Shown here one piece after another: positions 46,208 to 56,099 of a stretch of 64,000 nt of DNA (positions are counted from its first letter, which is position 1; each line of letters begins with the position of its first letter). This DNA is from Sphingobacterium alkalisoli. Its GTDB lineage: Bacteria; Bacteroidota; Bacteroidia; Sphingobacteriales; Sphingobacteriaceae. The DNA lies in assembly GCF_005049105.1 (NCBI RefSeq), contig NZ_SUKA01000005.1, positions 283,843 to 347,842 of the forward strand, written 5' to 3'. The notes beneath the pieces were generated by a model that saw only the letters and a list, made by a program, of their open reading frames with translations, was not told where the DNA came from and ran no database searches. Both the position numbers and the translations under genes were made by a program.

Positions 46208-49200
46208 TTATAGTGCTGCTTGTAAACTAAAGCTAATACTTCTTGCGAAGGGATAGTTGATCCCTCTTTCTTGCCGTACAGTAGACATGCGGAAAATATC
46301 ATTTGCCGTCAGTCCTAAGCGAAGGCGGGACAATGACATTTTTTGCACCCAAGCTGTTTCAAAATCGTACGATAGGAACACAGACTGTAAGGCCAATAGA
46401 TTATCGGGCATAATAAAACGCGATGAAACCCTCGTTTGTCCTTGGTCTTGTATGCTTTTATAGAAGGTGACATCGCCTGGGTTTTTCCATTTTTCAGCTA
46501 ATACCCGACTGTCTACATTATAACGTGGATCGGCATTTTCGACACGGTCGACCAGCGTTTGGTTGTACATTTTAGCACCCATGCGCGCTTGGAAATAGGC
46601 TACTGCTGTTAGTTGTTTATACCGTAGTGTACCACCAAAAAAGCCTTCCAGTTTTGGGGTTGCAACGGCTACTACTGTAATATCTCTTGCATTCCAGTCA
46701 TAAGTCAGCGACCCGTGTCGATTTAAGTATACCTCGCGGCCGCTTTCCGGATCAATGCCCAAGGATGGAACAGCATATATCGCATCTACCGACTGTCCTT
46801 CTTTAAAGCGGAGAAAAGGAACACCTAAATTTTCCTGTTCCTGCTGTTCCTCGTCGACCCGGTCATTATAGCTCTTTAGCGAATTGGAAATACGCACAAT
46901 TTTATTTTCATTTCGAACTAGGTTAGCCATTAGGCTTAATGTCCAGTCTTTATTCCGTATCGGTATTGCGTTGAAATTAATTTCAAAACCTTTATTTTCC
47001 ATGTCGCCCAGATTCTCTTTGTATGATGCAAAGCCGGTTGATGGCGCTACGGTAAGATCCGTCAAGATATCTTTGGTTAACTTATAATATAGTCGTGGCG
47101 ATAGGGTTATACGGTCGTTAAATAAGCCCAGATCGATGCCGACATCCGTATTCTGTGTTTTTTGCCAGGTTAAGTCTTCGTTTCCATAATTACGGACGCT
47201 AGCACCAATACCTGATGAGTACCAATTGGTTTGATCGTAGGTATAAGTAGTTGTAGACATATACGGTGCAAAGTTGACCGAACCCGTCAAGCCTGTCGTC
47301 GCGCGTAATCGGAATAAGTTAATAACGTCGTTTTGAAACCAGGACTCGTTGTGTACATTCCAACCCAGACCGAAAGACCAGAAGGGGGCTGTGCGGTTGT
47401 TATCGCCGAATTTAGACGAGCCATCCATACGCACCGTGGCGTCCATAAGGAATCGGTTATCATATGAATAGTTTGTGCTCAAAAAAGCACCGAATAATCG
47501 GGATAAAGCTAAGGAACTGTATGGACTTGCATTTTCAGCGTATCCTTTTGCAAAGCCTATGCTTTGAAAGCGATCGTTGGGAAAGCCAATTGCCGTAAAA
47601 GAGCGTTCATCCATATTTTCGGTACGAATGTTAGTTCCGCCGACGACATTAAAGTCACTTTTTCCGATCCGTCTTAGCCAGTTTAAACGAACGTTTGCAT
47701 CCCATTGTAGTTCGTTGTTGTAATAGCTTTCATAGCTGCCTTTTTCATCTGTCCGGTCTGTCGAATAATTATAAAATTCATTCGCCATGGGAGAAATAAA
47801 TTCGTCTGCGGTATTCATGCGTTTCATTAGGCTAACTTGTCCGCGTAGACGTAGTCCGTTGCCCAGGTCAAAGTCACCTGCAAAGTTATTCAGAACTTCC
47901 GTATAACCTTGCCGATTAAAGCTGTTTAAGGTCGCGTTATATAATGGGTTCAGTACAGATTCATCGTTAGTATTTCCTGATGCATCGACACGTCTCCAAG
48001 TATCTACCCGTTGAATAATATTTCCATTGTCGTCCCTCATGCGGTAATACGGGTTCATGAGTACATAATTTACATAATCACCATAGGGCGATTCCGTTCC
48101 CTGTACGACTGTAATTGCTAACTCATTGAAAAAACGAATTTTATTTTTTAAGTTATAATTGAAGTTTAAACCACCAGAATATTGGTTCCGATCTGAACCT
48201 TTCATCACCCCAGGTCTGGTCTGGTACCGAACGTCCACGCCGTAGCGGAAGGTCTCTGAGCCGCCTTCTACAAATAAACCATGCTTTTGTCCGACAGCCG
48301 TGCGTAAGGGCTGCGATAGCCAATAGGAGTCTACGCCGCCCAATACATTTGCTAGCTTGCTATAATACAGCTCGTCGAGATTACTTTGTGGCTGGCGTTG
48401 GATCTCGGAATCAAATAAACCAGACAACCGTTCAAACTCCAGTTTTTCAGGAGCATGTAATACATTGTAGTCGCTAATATCTGGCGCATTGACATTGCTC
48501 TCGTGCGAGTAGGTTAATTGTAGCTTCCCTTCTTTAGGTGCCTTGGTAGTGATCACCATTACACCGTTTGCAGCTCGAGAACCGTAAATAGCCGTAGCAG
48601 CTGCATCTTTAAGTATCGTAACCGTTTCGATACGTGTCATATCAAGATCGAGTACTTTTTGAACACTCACTTCATAACCGTCCAGTATAAATGCTGGCAT
48701 ATTTGTTGTTCCCGTAATGTTATCTCTACGCAGTACCTCACCACTTCCTGCAGGTAGGGCAGAGGATCCACGAACATTAATATTAGGTATAGTGTTCGGA
48801 TTTGCACCAGCTAGGTTGTTGTCTAATAATTTGAACGAAGGATCAAATACTTGCATAGCTTGCAGGACATTCTGGGGGTTTACTTGACGTAATTCTTCAC
48901 CACTTTTTGTGATTGCAGTACCGGTATAAGAGTCTTTTTTAATGGTCTGATATCCCGTTACAATTACCTCATCGACCTGCGCCGCTTCCTCCTGCATTTG
49001 AATGTTATAAGTCAACTTTCCATCCTGTAATTTGAATACGGTTGGTTTATATCCAATCATCGTTACTGTGACCGATCTTTCCCCTATAGTGCTAGGTAAT
49101 GTGAAATTTCCAGCTTGGTCGGCTACCGCAATAGTTTTACCGTCGATGGCAAAGCTTGCCCCACCCAACGCTGCACCGTCGCTTCCGAGGACTTGTCCTC

Positions 49201-49585
49201 GGATTGTTTGCTGCGGCATGTCCTGTTTCGACTGGATTGGCTTACTTGGGGTATTCTTTCCCTGCGGTTTTCGTTCCAGCACAATCGTTCGATCTACAAT
49301 TCGATATGAAATATTCCTTGGGGTAAGGATTTTGTCTAAGAATGCCTCTAATGGCATGTTTTTAGCGACTATACTTACTGGCGATGCATTGTTCAACAAG
49401 TCTTTTGTGCCCAATACTTCGTAGGCAATCTGTTGCTTTACAACTTGCAAAACCGTCGCCAATGCGGTGTTCTGTCCAGTATAGGTAACTGTCTGCGGGT
49501 AGGCTGCATGACCAATTTGAAGGCATACAACGAAATACAAAAATGTACTTAGCTTGATCACTCTAATAAAGTAACTTAAATTCAT
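46208..49585 (-). CDS. SusC-like TonB-dependent transducer with STN signalling domain
   Basis: 1125 residues. Signal peptide of about 27 residues, then a secretin/TonB short N-terminal (STN) domain at about 33-106 (NTALATVLQVVKQQIAYEVL, then DKILTPRNISYRIVDRTIVL). This domain contacts FecR in the periplasm to pass on ligand occupancy. A carboxypeptidase-like domain (127-198, QVLGSDGAALGGASFAIDGK), DEVIVTGYQ (205-213), a plug with DAAATAIYGSRAANGVMVIT and a barrel ending SISFSLQAAL follow. Downstream of sigma and FecR genes on the same strand. Confidence 0.95.
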   Translation of the reverse strand: MNLSYFIRVIKLSTFLYFVVCLQIGHAAYPQTVTYTGQNTALATVLQVVKQQIAYEVLGTKDLLNNASPVSIVAKNMPLEAFLDKILTPRNISYRIVDRTIVLERKPQGKNTPSKPIQSKQDMPQQTIRGQVLGSDGAALGGASFAIDGKTIAVADQAGNFTLPSTIGERSVTVTMIGYKPTVFKLQDGKLTYNIQMQEEAAQVDEVIVTGYQTIKKDSYTGTAITKSGEELRQVNPQNVLQAMQVFDPSFKLLDNNLAGANPNTIPNINVRGSSALPAGSGEVLRRDNITGTTNMPAFILDGYEVSVQKVLDLDMTRIETVTILKDAAATAIYGSRAANGVMVITTKAPKEGKLQLTYSHESNVNAPDISDYNVLHAPEKLEFERLSGLFDSEIQRQPQSNLDELYYSKLANVLGGVDSYWLSQPLRTAVGQKHGLFVEGGSETFRYGVDVRYQTRPGVMKGSDRNQYSGGLNFNYNLKNKIRFFNELAITVVQGTESPYGDYVNYVLMNPYYRMRDDNGNIIQRVDTWRRVDASGNTNDESVLNPLYNATLNSFNRQGYTEVLNNFAGDFDLGNGLRLRGQVSLMKRMNTADEFISPMANEFYNYSTDRTDEKGSYESYYNNELQWDANVRLNWLRRIGKSDFNVVGGTNIRTENMDERSFTAIGFPNDRFQSIGFAKGYAENASPYSSLALSRLFGAFLSTNYSYDNRFLMDATVRMDGSSKFGDNNRTAPFWSFGLGWNVHNESWFQNDVINLFRLRATTGLTGSVNFAPYMSTTTYTYDQTNWYSSGIGASVRNYGNEDLTWQKTQNTDVGIDLGLFNDRITLSPRLYYKLTKDILTDLTVAPSTGFASYKENLGDMENKGFEINFNAIPIRNKDWTLSLMANLVRNENKIVRISNSLKSYNDRVDEEQQEQENLGVPFLRFKEGQSVDAIYAVPSLGIDPESGREVYLNRHGSLTYDWNARDITVVAVATPKLEGFFGGTLRYKQLTAVAYFQARMGAKMYNQTLVDRVENADPRYNVDSRVLAEKWKNPGDVTFYKSIQDQGQTRVSSRFIMPDNLLALQSVFLSYDFETAWVQKMSLSRLRLGLTANDIFRMSTVRQERGINYPFARSISFSLQAAL

Positions 49586-49634
49586 TAATTTTGTGGTTAG
49601 TAATTGGACTAAGTCCGTTACAATTCAGTTAATT

Positions 49635-49687
49635 GTCAGCATAGCTGACTCAGTTCCGGCGGGAAGGTATTGCAACTACCTTTCCGC
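49635..49687 (-). promoter_or_regulatory. Two hairpins between fecR-like and susC-like genes
   Basis: 49659-49669 pairs with 49677-49687 (11 positions, one G-U), and gtcagc at 49635-49640 pairs with gctgac at 49644-49649. No U-run follows on the minus strand, so this may be an attenuator or RNA-stability element rather than a full terminator. It lies 50-100 bases before the SusC start. Confidence 0.35.
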
Positions 49688-49756
49688 TATTTATCTTAGA
49701 TTTTCGTGCTGATTTTTTCCTTGAACCTCCTTTCTTCCATTCATTCCATAATTCTT

Positions 49757-50947
49757 CTATTCGTTCCCGTTGGCCGGTGCTATAATTAATTTATTATCAG
49801 CAGTCATTTGATAGGTTATGTTGTTGCTTTCCAGTAAACTCAATATGGTCGATAACTTGCTGGTGCGAAAGGTTCCGCCAAAAAATTCAATATCCGGAAC
49901 GGTACCTTTGTAGATTACATCTACATTATACCAACGGGATACTTCGCTCATTACTTCCTTCAACGATTTTCCGTCAAAGTTGAACTTTCCGTTAAGCCAT
50001 GCCAGTTCTTGTGCTACATCTACGTCCTTTCTAGAAAGTTTGCCCTTTCGTAAAACGGATTGTTGTCCTGGTTTAAGCTCCGTTTCTGTTTGGTCTGCCA
50101 AAGCCTGTACACGCACTTTTCCTTCCGTCAATGTTGTTTTAATCGGATAACCGTCTGTGTATGCGTTTACATTGAAATGAGTGCCTAATACCGTAATCTT
50201 TTGATCGTTGCTGATTACTATAAAAGGATGATTGGCTTGCTTTGCCACTTCAAAGTACGCTTCACCCTGCAGAGTGACTTCTCTTTTGTCTTTTGCAAAT
50301 CTAACTGGATAATCTAATTCGCTACCCGCATTTAGTTTTACGCGGGTACCGTCGGGAAGGGTTACGCTGTATAAACCACCTCTGGGAGTAGCTATTTTGA
50401 CGGATACAACAGATTCCGTCTCTGTAACAAGTTCTCCATCTTTGTAGTTTAGCCCATTTTCATTGATATAAATTTCCTGCTGTGTTTGATCCAGTTCGAA
50501 TAGCCTACCATCAGAAAGTCTTACTGTAGCTTTATTTCCTGCGGGTGCATAATCGATATCCGCCGTCTGCTGATTAGAATTTGCAGTTTGATTCGTATTA
50601 GTGAAAAATAGGTACACACTAAAGGAAACTGCTAACAATACCGATGCTGCAATAATGTATGGGCGAAAAATCCGCAGAAAAGGAGGGGCGATCGCTAATG
50701 GAGACGGAAACACTTTTTTTCTTAATCGTTTATACGCTCCTTCAGTATCTACTTGAGCAAATCGATGATAGGCCTGCTGCTGTTCCGTGTGATTGATACA
50801 GTTTTGGTAAATATCTCGGTTACTCTCCGAAAGTTCTAGCCACTGGCTTAATAATGCTTGCTCTGTTTCGGTTAATTTTGATCCTTTGATTTCTTTTGCG
50901 ATAATTTCTCCGATAACGACTGGTTCTTTCTCTTTCTTGCTATTCAT
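49757..50947 (-). CDS. FecR-family anti-sigma factor with DUF4974
   Basis: 396 residues. A cytosolic N-terminal part (1-95) holds the sigma factor, one transmembrane helix spans about 96-116 (RPYIIAASVLLAVSFSVYLF), and the periplasmic FecR domain covers about 185-285 (ATPRGGLYSVTLPDGTRVKL, EVTLQGEAYFEVAKQANHPF, VLGTHFNVNAY). A DUF4974 STN-like end runs about 318-392 (FNFDGKSLKEVMSEVSRWYN). It receives the signal from the STN-SusC and frees the sigma factor. Sits between the two, 62 bases after the sigma gene. Confidence 0.95.
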   Translation of the reverse strand: MNSKKEKEPVVIGEIIAKEIKGSKLTETEQALLSQWLELSESNRDIYQNCINHTEQQQAYHRFAQVDTEGAYKRLRKKVFPSPLAIAPPFLRIFRPYIIAASVLLAVSFSVYLFFTNTNQTANSNQQTADIDYAPAGNKATVRLSDGRLFELDQTQQEIYINENGLNYKDGELVTETESVVSVKIATPRGGLYSVTLPDGTRVKLNAGSELDYPVRFAKDKREVTLQGEAYFEVAKQANHPFIVISNDQKITVLGTHFNVNAYTDGYPIKTTLTEGKVRVQALADQTETELKPGQQSVLRKGKLSRKDVDVAQELAWLNGKFNFDGKSLKEVMSEVSRWYNVDVIYKGTVPDIEFFGGTFRTSKLSTILSLLESNNITYQMTADNKLIIAPANGNE

Positions 50948-51009
50948 ATTTCCTGTTGTTATCTATATATACAACACCAAATTGAAAAAGTACTAAAGAA
51001 AAATGCGAA

Positions 51010-51612
51010 TTATTGAAATTTTTCTACAATAAATACACCTGCAATTAAAAGAATGAAAGAATCTTTGTTTATTTTACTTCGTAAAATGGCTAATGCACGG
51101 ATTTTTTGATTTTTTACAGTTTGTATATTTATTCCCATCTCATCAGCCACCTCTTGGTTGCTTTTCCCCTCTAAATAGGTTGATTTAATAATTTGTTGAG
51201 CTTTAGGGGGGAGATTTTGTATTGCCGTATATAATTCGCCCATAGCTTCAGCATACACGATATGCTGTAGTTGACTTTCTTGAAATTGTTCTTGATCTGC
51301 TAGATAATTGTCTGTACGAGCAGCTCGACGTTGCCGAGCAGTTTGTTTATTCAATCCGATTCGACGGGCTGTCTGGTATAAAGACGACTTAAGATGAAGT
51401 AAATTTTCAAAATCACGTTGACTGTTCCACATATTTACAAAAGCTTCTTCTGCAATATCCTCTGCTTCTCTCGTTTCTTCTACAAATTGTCCTGCAAATA
51501 AGCAGATACGACTATAATAGCGGTGAAAAACAAATTCAAATGCCTTCTCTTTTCCAATATTTAAATCTTCAAGCAGATGTAATTCGCTACTATACTTCAT
51601 TTTTATCGCCAT
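51010..51612 (-). CDS. ECF-type RNA polymerase sigma factor (FecI-like)
   Basis: 200 residues. Sigma-2 region about 22-90 (AFEFVFHRYYSRICLFAGQF, then AEDIAEEAFVNMWNSQ), sigma-4 about 125-185 with helix-turn-helix SNQEVADEMGINIQTVKNQK. Typical of the sigma factors that drive SusC/SusD operons in Bacteroidota. A second in-frame ATG at 51598-51600 could be the true start. The C terminus DSFILLIAGVFIVEKFQ is unusually hydrophobic for a cytosolic sigma factor but of the kind seen in this family. Confidence 0.93.
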   Translation of the reverse strand: MAIKMKYSSELHLLEDLNIGKEKAFEFVFHRYYSRICLFAGQFVEETREAEDIAEEAFVNMWNSQRDFENLLHLKSSLYQTARRIGLNKQTARQRRAARTDNYLADQEQFQESQLQHIVYAEAMGELYTAIQNLPPKAQQIIKSTYLEGKSNQEVADEMGINIQTVKNQKIRALAILRSKINKDSFILLIAGVFIVEKFQ

Positions 51613-51779
51613 TTCATCCGGTTAATACGAACTATTGCCGTAAATATAAACATAATTCAAAAATAAAGTTAACAGAACCCTTACTTCTGCAAGTTGATCT
51701 TCATTTATCCTCGAATAACACAATCTTTCGTATCGGTCTCTCATTGTTATATTTATCGACAAGGAAATCATACACTTGG

Positions 51780-51810
51780 TTGTGCTTTTAACATCCAATC
51801 CGTACCTTAG
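51780..51810 (+). promoter_or_regulatory. Candidate cydAB promoter
   Basis: TTG at 51780-51782 and TACCTTAG at 51803-51810, 20 bases apart, resemble the TTTG / TAnnTTTG consensus with one or two mismatches. It would leave a 70-80 base leader before cydA. Confidence 0.3.
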
Positions 51811-51890
51811 TGACATGCTGTATACTGGTTAGCAAAAGGAATAACCGGAAGAAAAAACAGTTTACCGATTTCGTAACAATGATATAAAGT

Positions 51891-53231
51891 ATGGATGATT
51901 TTATCGCCGCTCGTTCCCAAATGGCTATGTCGCTTGGTTTTCACATTATATTTGCCTGTGTGGGGATGGTTATGCCTTTTTTTATGGCTATTAGCCACTA
52001 TAGGTATCTCCGTACAGGGGATGAAATCTACAAAGGACTAACAAAAGCATGGAGCAAAGGGGTTGCTATCCTTTTCGCGACCGGTGCAGTATCGGGAACC
52101 ATGCTGTCCTTTGAATTGGGATTATTATGGCCCGAGTTTATGAAACACGCCGGTCCCATTTTTGGTATGCCCTTTTCATTGGAAGGAACAGCATTCTTTA
52201 TCGAAGCCATCGCATTGGGTTTCTTTTTATATGGTTGGAATCGGTTCAATAAATGGTTTCACTGGGCTACGGGTGTGTTGGTCGGTATCAGTGGTTTAGC
52301 CTCGGGAATACTTGTCGTCGCTGCGAATGCTTGGATGAATAGTCCGGCAGGTTTCGATTATCATGAAGGCGTTTATTCAAATATTGACCCCATAGCAGCG
52401 ATGCTGAATGATGCCTGGTTTTCTCAGGCTTTGCATATGGTTTTAGCCGCATTTGTATCCACCGGATTTACGGTGGCTGGTATGCATGCGCTTATGATTT
52501 TGAAACGAAAAAATATCGAGTTTCATTCCAAGGCTTTCAAGATTGCTGCTACCTGTGGCTGTATTGCCGCTTTATTGCAGCCCATTAGCGGAGATATTTC
52601 CGCCAAAGATGTCGCCGAGCGACAACCAACGAAGCTGGCGGCTATGGAAGCACATTTTGATACCGAGGCAAGAGCGCCCTTCATTATCGGTGGCATTGTT
52701 AATGAGGAAGAGCAGAAATTGGATTACGCCATCAAAATCCCTAGTCTATTGAGTTTTTTGGCACATGGTGACGTAAACAAACCTGTCACTGGACTCAATG
52801 AGTTTCCAAAAGAAAACTGGCCACCTGTCGCGATTACGCACTATGCATTCCAGCTAATGATCACCTTGGGTATGCTACTGTGCGGACTTTCACTTTTGTA
52901 TTTTATTGCTATTTGGAAGAAGCAGCATTGGATGCACACTAATTGGTTCTTACGTCTTTTTGTATTCGCCATACCATTAGGTTTCATCGCACTTGAAGCG
53001 GGTTGGGTAGTTACCGAAGTCGGGCGTCAGCCTTGGATTATTTACGGCATCATGCGTACAAAAGATGCGGTGACACCCATGCCCGGTATTGTATATTCCT
53101 TCTACATCTTCACTTCGGTGTTTGTGTCGCTTTCGGCTATTGTCATCTTTCTCTTGTATAGGCAACTGAAAATGGTCGGTAGATTGTATGATGTAACGGA
53201 TCCTAACTTTGGCATAAAATCAAAATCATAA
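51891..53231 (+). CDS. cydA: Cytochrome bd quinol oxidase subunit I
   Basis: 446 residues, the short Q-loop type (E. coli CydA is about 522). Integral inner-membrane protein oxidising quinol and reducing oxygen with high affinity. Haem ligands by position: His18 (GFHIIFACVG), His182 (QALHMVLAAF) and Met323 (AFQLMITLGM). Acidic residues of the proton path are in FSLEGTAFFIEAIALG (Glu98, Glu105). The family motif GRQPW is at 378-382. Four bases before cydB. Bd oxidase supports growth at low oxygen or under nitrosative and sulphide stress. Confidence 0.97.
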   Translation: MDDFIAARSQMAMSLGFHIIFACVGMVMPFFMAISHYRYLRTGDEIYKGLTKAWSKGVAILFATGAVSGTMLSFELGLLWPEFMKHAGPIFGMPFSLEGTAFFIEAIALGFFLYGWNRFNKWFHWATGVLVGISGLASGILVVAANAWMNSPAGFDYHEGVYSNIDPIAAMLNDAWFSQALHMVLAAFVSTGFTVAGMHALMILKRKNIEFHSKAFKIAATCGCIAALLQPISGDISAKDVAERQPTKLAAMEAHFDTEARAPFIIGGIVNEEEQKLDYAIKIPSLLSFLAHGDVNKPVTGLNEFPKENWPPVAITHYAFQLMITLGMLLCGLSLLYFIAIWKKQHWMHTNWFLRLFVFAIPLGFIALEAGWVVTEVGRQPWIIYGIMRTKDAVTPMPGIVYSFYIFTSVFVSLSAIVIFLLYRQLKMVGRLYDVTDPNFGIKSKS

Positions 53232-53235
53232 GGTT

Positions 53236-54252
53236 ATGTTATACGTAGTCGTCGCTTATCTCTGGGTATCCCTTTATCTCTACCTTATATTAGGTGGAGC
53301 GGATTTTGGTGTAGGTATCATAGAGCTATTTACAGGAAAGAATAACAGAAGCCGGGTCAAAAATACCGCTTACAAATCCATTGGTCCAATATGGGAAGCA
53401 AATCATATGTGGTTGATTATTGCAATCGTCGTACTTTTTGTCGGTTTTCCAATCATATATAGTACTTTATCCATATATCTTCATATTCCGCTTTTGCTTT
53501 TGCTGTTAGGAATTATTGCTAGGGGAACAGCATTTGCTTTTCGCCACTATGACGCAATTGACGACGAATGGCAACAGGTTTACAATCGAATCTTTCAACT
53601 AAGTAGCCTAGTGACACCCTTCTTTTTAGGCATTATCGCTGCAAGTACCGTTTCTCGACAAATAGATCCTTCAGCTACAAGCTTTTTAGCCGCCTATGTG
53701 TACAGCTGGTGGAACCCCTTCGGGGTTGCAGTCGGTGTCTTTACAATGTGTATCAGTGCCTATCTTGCATCTATATACATTATCGGAGAAGCAGGCGATA
53801 AAAAATTTATCGATTATTTAATCCGTAAAGCCAAAGTATATTTCGTACTGGTACTGGGGGCTGGTAGCTTAGTATTTACGACCGCATACTGGACTGGTGT
53901 TCCTCTATTTGAATGGGTATTTGGAGGCTTGGTCGGTCAAATTGCCGTCTTATTGGCCACTGTTTCTATATTAATACTTTTTTGGGCGGCAACTCGATAT
54001 AAGAGCACCCTGATGCGTATGTGTGCAGCCTTTCAGGTCTTGATGATCTTGATCGCCGCAACCTATAACCATTTTCCAGAGCTCATTCTGCTTGCAGATG
54101 GCAGCGCATTATCCCTAGTCGATCAGCAAAGTAGCGAAAAAACCATTAATGTATTGGCATGGGGGTTACTACTGGGAAGCATATTTATTTTACCCTTTCT
54201 GTTTTATCTTTTGTATTCCTTTCATAAAAAGAGCGCATTTCAAGATGAATAA
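53236..54252 (+). CDS. cydB: Cytochrome bd quinol oxidase subunit II
   Basis: 338 residues with about eight transmembrane helices. The N terminus LYLYLILGGADFGVGIIELF is the CydB signature, and the conserved GPIWEANHMWLI and RGTAFAFRHY segments follow. Partner of CydA. No small CydX-like ORF is obvious in the 93 bases after the gene. A separate cydC/D is not in the window. Confidence 0.96.
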   Translation: MLYVVVAYLWVSLYLYLILGGADFGVGIIELFTGKNNRSRVKNTAYKSIGPIWEANHMWLIIAIVVLFVGFPIIYSTLSIYLHIPLLLLLLGIIARGTAFAFRHYDAIDDEWQQVYNRIFQLSSLVTPFFLGIIAASTVSRQIDPSATSFLAAYVYSWWNPFGVAVGVFTMCISAYLASIYIIGEAGDKKFIDYLIRKAKVYFVLVLGAGSLVFTTAYWTGVPLFEWVFGGLVGQIAVLLATVSILILFWAATRYKSTLMRMCAAFQVLMILIAATYNHFPELILLADGSALSLVDQQSSEKTINVLAWGLLLGSIFILPFLFYLLYSFHKKSAFQDE

Positions 54253-54345
54253 AAAATTAAACTTTTTCCTCGTACGATTGTCATAAAATAGAATCAGCAG
54301 TCGGTCGAGGTAAATGAGATAGAGATAATGTAAATATAAGGTGCT

Positions 54346-56088
54346 ATGAAAAAATGTATTTTTATTAAACTCTTCTTAGTGCTATTGACCTTTGCACCAT
54401 TGATTCCAATAGCTGCTCAACAACAGTCAAAATTTCCCTATGCCGAAGCAGGCCTAAGTAAAGAGGCCGCAGCAATTCATTTGCTTAGCCGTTTTACGTA
54501 CGGTTACAAGTTAGAAGACGTAGCGTATATTCAACAAGTAGGGCTTGAGAACTGGTTTAAAGAACAGCTCAGCATGAAGGTTGAGGATAAGGAGGTACAT
54601 AAACATCTCCAGCCCTATGCAGATGCGATGTTGGATAATAGAAGTCTATTGGCGCGATACCCTCGCACACAAAGCGTCAAACAGATGATGATCAGAGATG
54701 GTTATATCAAAAAAGACTCGATAAATAACACCACCACATATCGTATAAAGCTAAATGAATATTTAGAAGACAAAGGCCTTAAGTCTCCGCAATACTTGTA
54801 TAACATGTTTATTGCCTCAAAATTTATACGGGCCTCGTATTCAAAAAATCAACTCGCAGAGGTGATGACCGACTTTTGGTTTAATCACTTCAATGTCTCA
54901 TTCACAAAAGGGCAGTCAGCCCCTTATATCCCTTCCTATGAAAATCATAGTATCCGTCCGTATATATTGGGAAAATTTAGCGATTTATTATTGGCAACGG
55001 CCAAGTCACCAGCCATGCTTACCTATTTGGATAATGTAGCGAGCACCGCAGAAAACACGAATTCGAAAAGAAAATCAGGTTTAAATGAAAATTACGCACG
55101 AGAACTTTTGGAGCTTCATACGCTAGGAGTCGATGGCGGGTATACCCAAAGGGATGTTCGGGAAGCCGCGCGGATTCTTACAGGTTGGACAATTAATTCC
55201 CGCCGACTTGATGGGAATCCAGATGCGCTGAATCGATTAGCGAAAAATAGATCAAATGTCATAGAGGATGACTTTTTGTTTCTATCAGCCAGACATGATA
55301 AAGGAGAAAAAGCCGTTATGGGAAAAATTTTCAGCAATAAAGGCTACACAGAAGGTCTGGAACTCTTAGAATTTTTAGCTGCAAGACCCGAGACAGCAAA
55401 ATTTATTGCACGCAAACTGGCGATCCGCTTTGTCAGTGACACGCCAAGTGAAGCGCTTATAACTGAAATGGCAAGTACGTTCCTATCGAGTAAAGGCGAC
55501 ATTAAGCAGGTGCTGGTAACGATGGTGAACTCGCCTTCATTTTGGGAGAAGAATAATATTGGTAGCAAAATTAAAACACCATTCGAGCTGGCCATTAGTA
55601 GTGTGAGAGCACTAGATGGAAATTTAGAGAACCCTGAAAAACTTAATAAATGGGTAACACGTATGGGAGAGAAAAAATATTACTACATCGCACCCACAGG
55701 GTTTCCTGATAGAGCCTCCCAGTGGATCAATAGTGGATCCTTGTTAAATAGAATGAATTTTGGATTATCTTTTTTGAAAACCAATGTGACGGGGGTGCGT
55801 GTTGATTTAGTGCATGCCTTACACGATAGGGAACCCGAAAGTGCTGCTCATGCGCTGGATGTTTTTGGTAAAAATATGGTTCCAAATATGGATCAAGAGC
55901 TGCTTAAGAGAAGGCTTTCCCCACTACTCACTACCCAAAACTTACAGCAAAAGGTGTCGAGATCAATTCCTTCTTCAGCAGATGATCAGCGTATGTCAAT
56001 TGAAGAAGCTGAAAAAAATACCACACATCCGATGCTTGAACAAGTTGTCGGACTAATTATTGGATCCCCTGAATTTCAGAGACGTTAA
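54346..56088 (+). CDS. DUF1800 family secreted protein
   Basis: 580 residues. Signal peptide ending LIPIAAQ (about 25). The start of the mature chain, SKEAAAIHLLSRFTYGYKLE, is the hallmark of DUF1800, as are VMTDFWFNHFNVSFTK, NYARELLELHTLGVDGGYTQ and VREAARILTGWTI. Function is not established. DUF1800 and DUF1501 genes occur as adjacent pairs across many phyla, so the two products probably act together outside the cytoplasm. The spacing to the next gene is 11 bases. Confidence 0.93.
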   Translation: MKKCIFIKLFLVLLTFAPLIPIAAQQQSKFPYAEAGLSKEAAAIHLLSRFTYGYKLEDVAYIQQVGLENWFKEQLSMKVEDKEVHKHLQPYADAMLDNRSLLARYPRTQSVKQMMIRDGYIKKDSINNTTTYRIKLNEYLEDKGLKSPQYLYNMFIASKFIRASYSKNQLAEVMTDFWFNHFNVSFTKGQSAPYIPSYENHSIRPYILGKFSDLLLATAKSPAMLTYLDNVASTAENTNSKRKSGLNENYARELLELHTLGVDGGYTQRDVREAARILTGWTINSRRLDGNPDALNRLAKNRSNVIEDDFLFLSARHDKGEKAVMGKIFSNKGYTEGLELLEFLAARPETAKFIARKLAIRFVSDTPSEALITEMASTFLSSKGDIKQVLVTMVNSPSFWEKNNIGSKIKTPFELAISSVRALDGNLENPEKLNKWVTRMGEKKYYYIAPTGFPDRASQWINSGSLLNRMNFGLSFLKTNVTGVRVDLVHALHDREPESAAHALDVFGKNMVPNMDQELLKRRLSPLLTTQNLQQKVSRSIPSSADDQRMSIEEAEKNTTHPMLEQVVGLIIGSPEFQRR

Positions 56089-56099
56089 ACCGTGCACAT

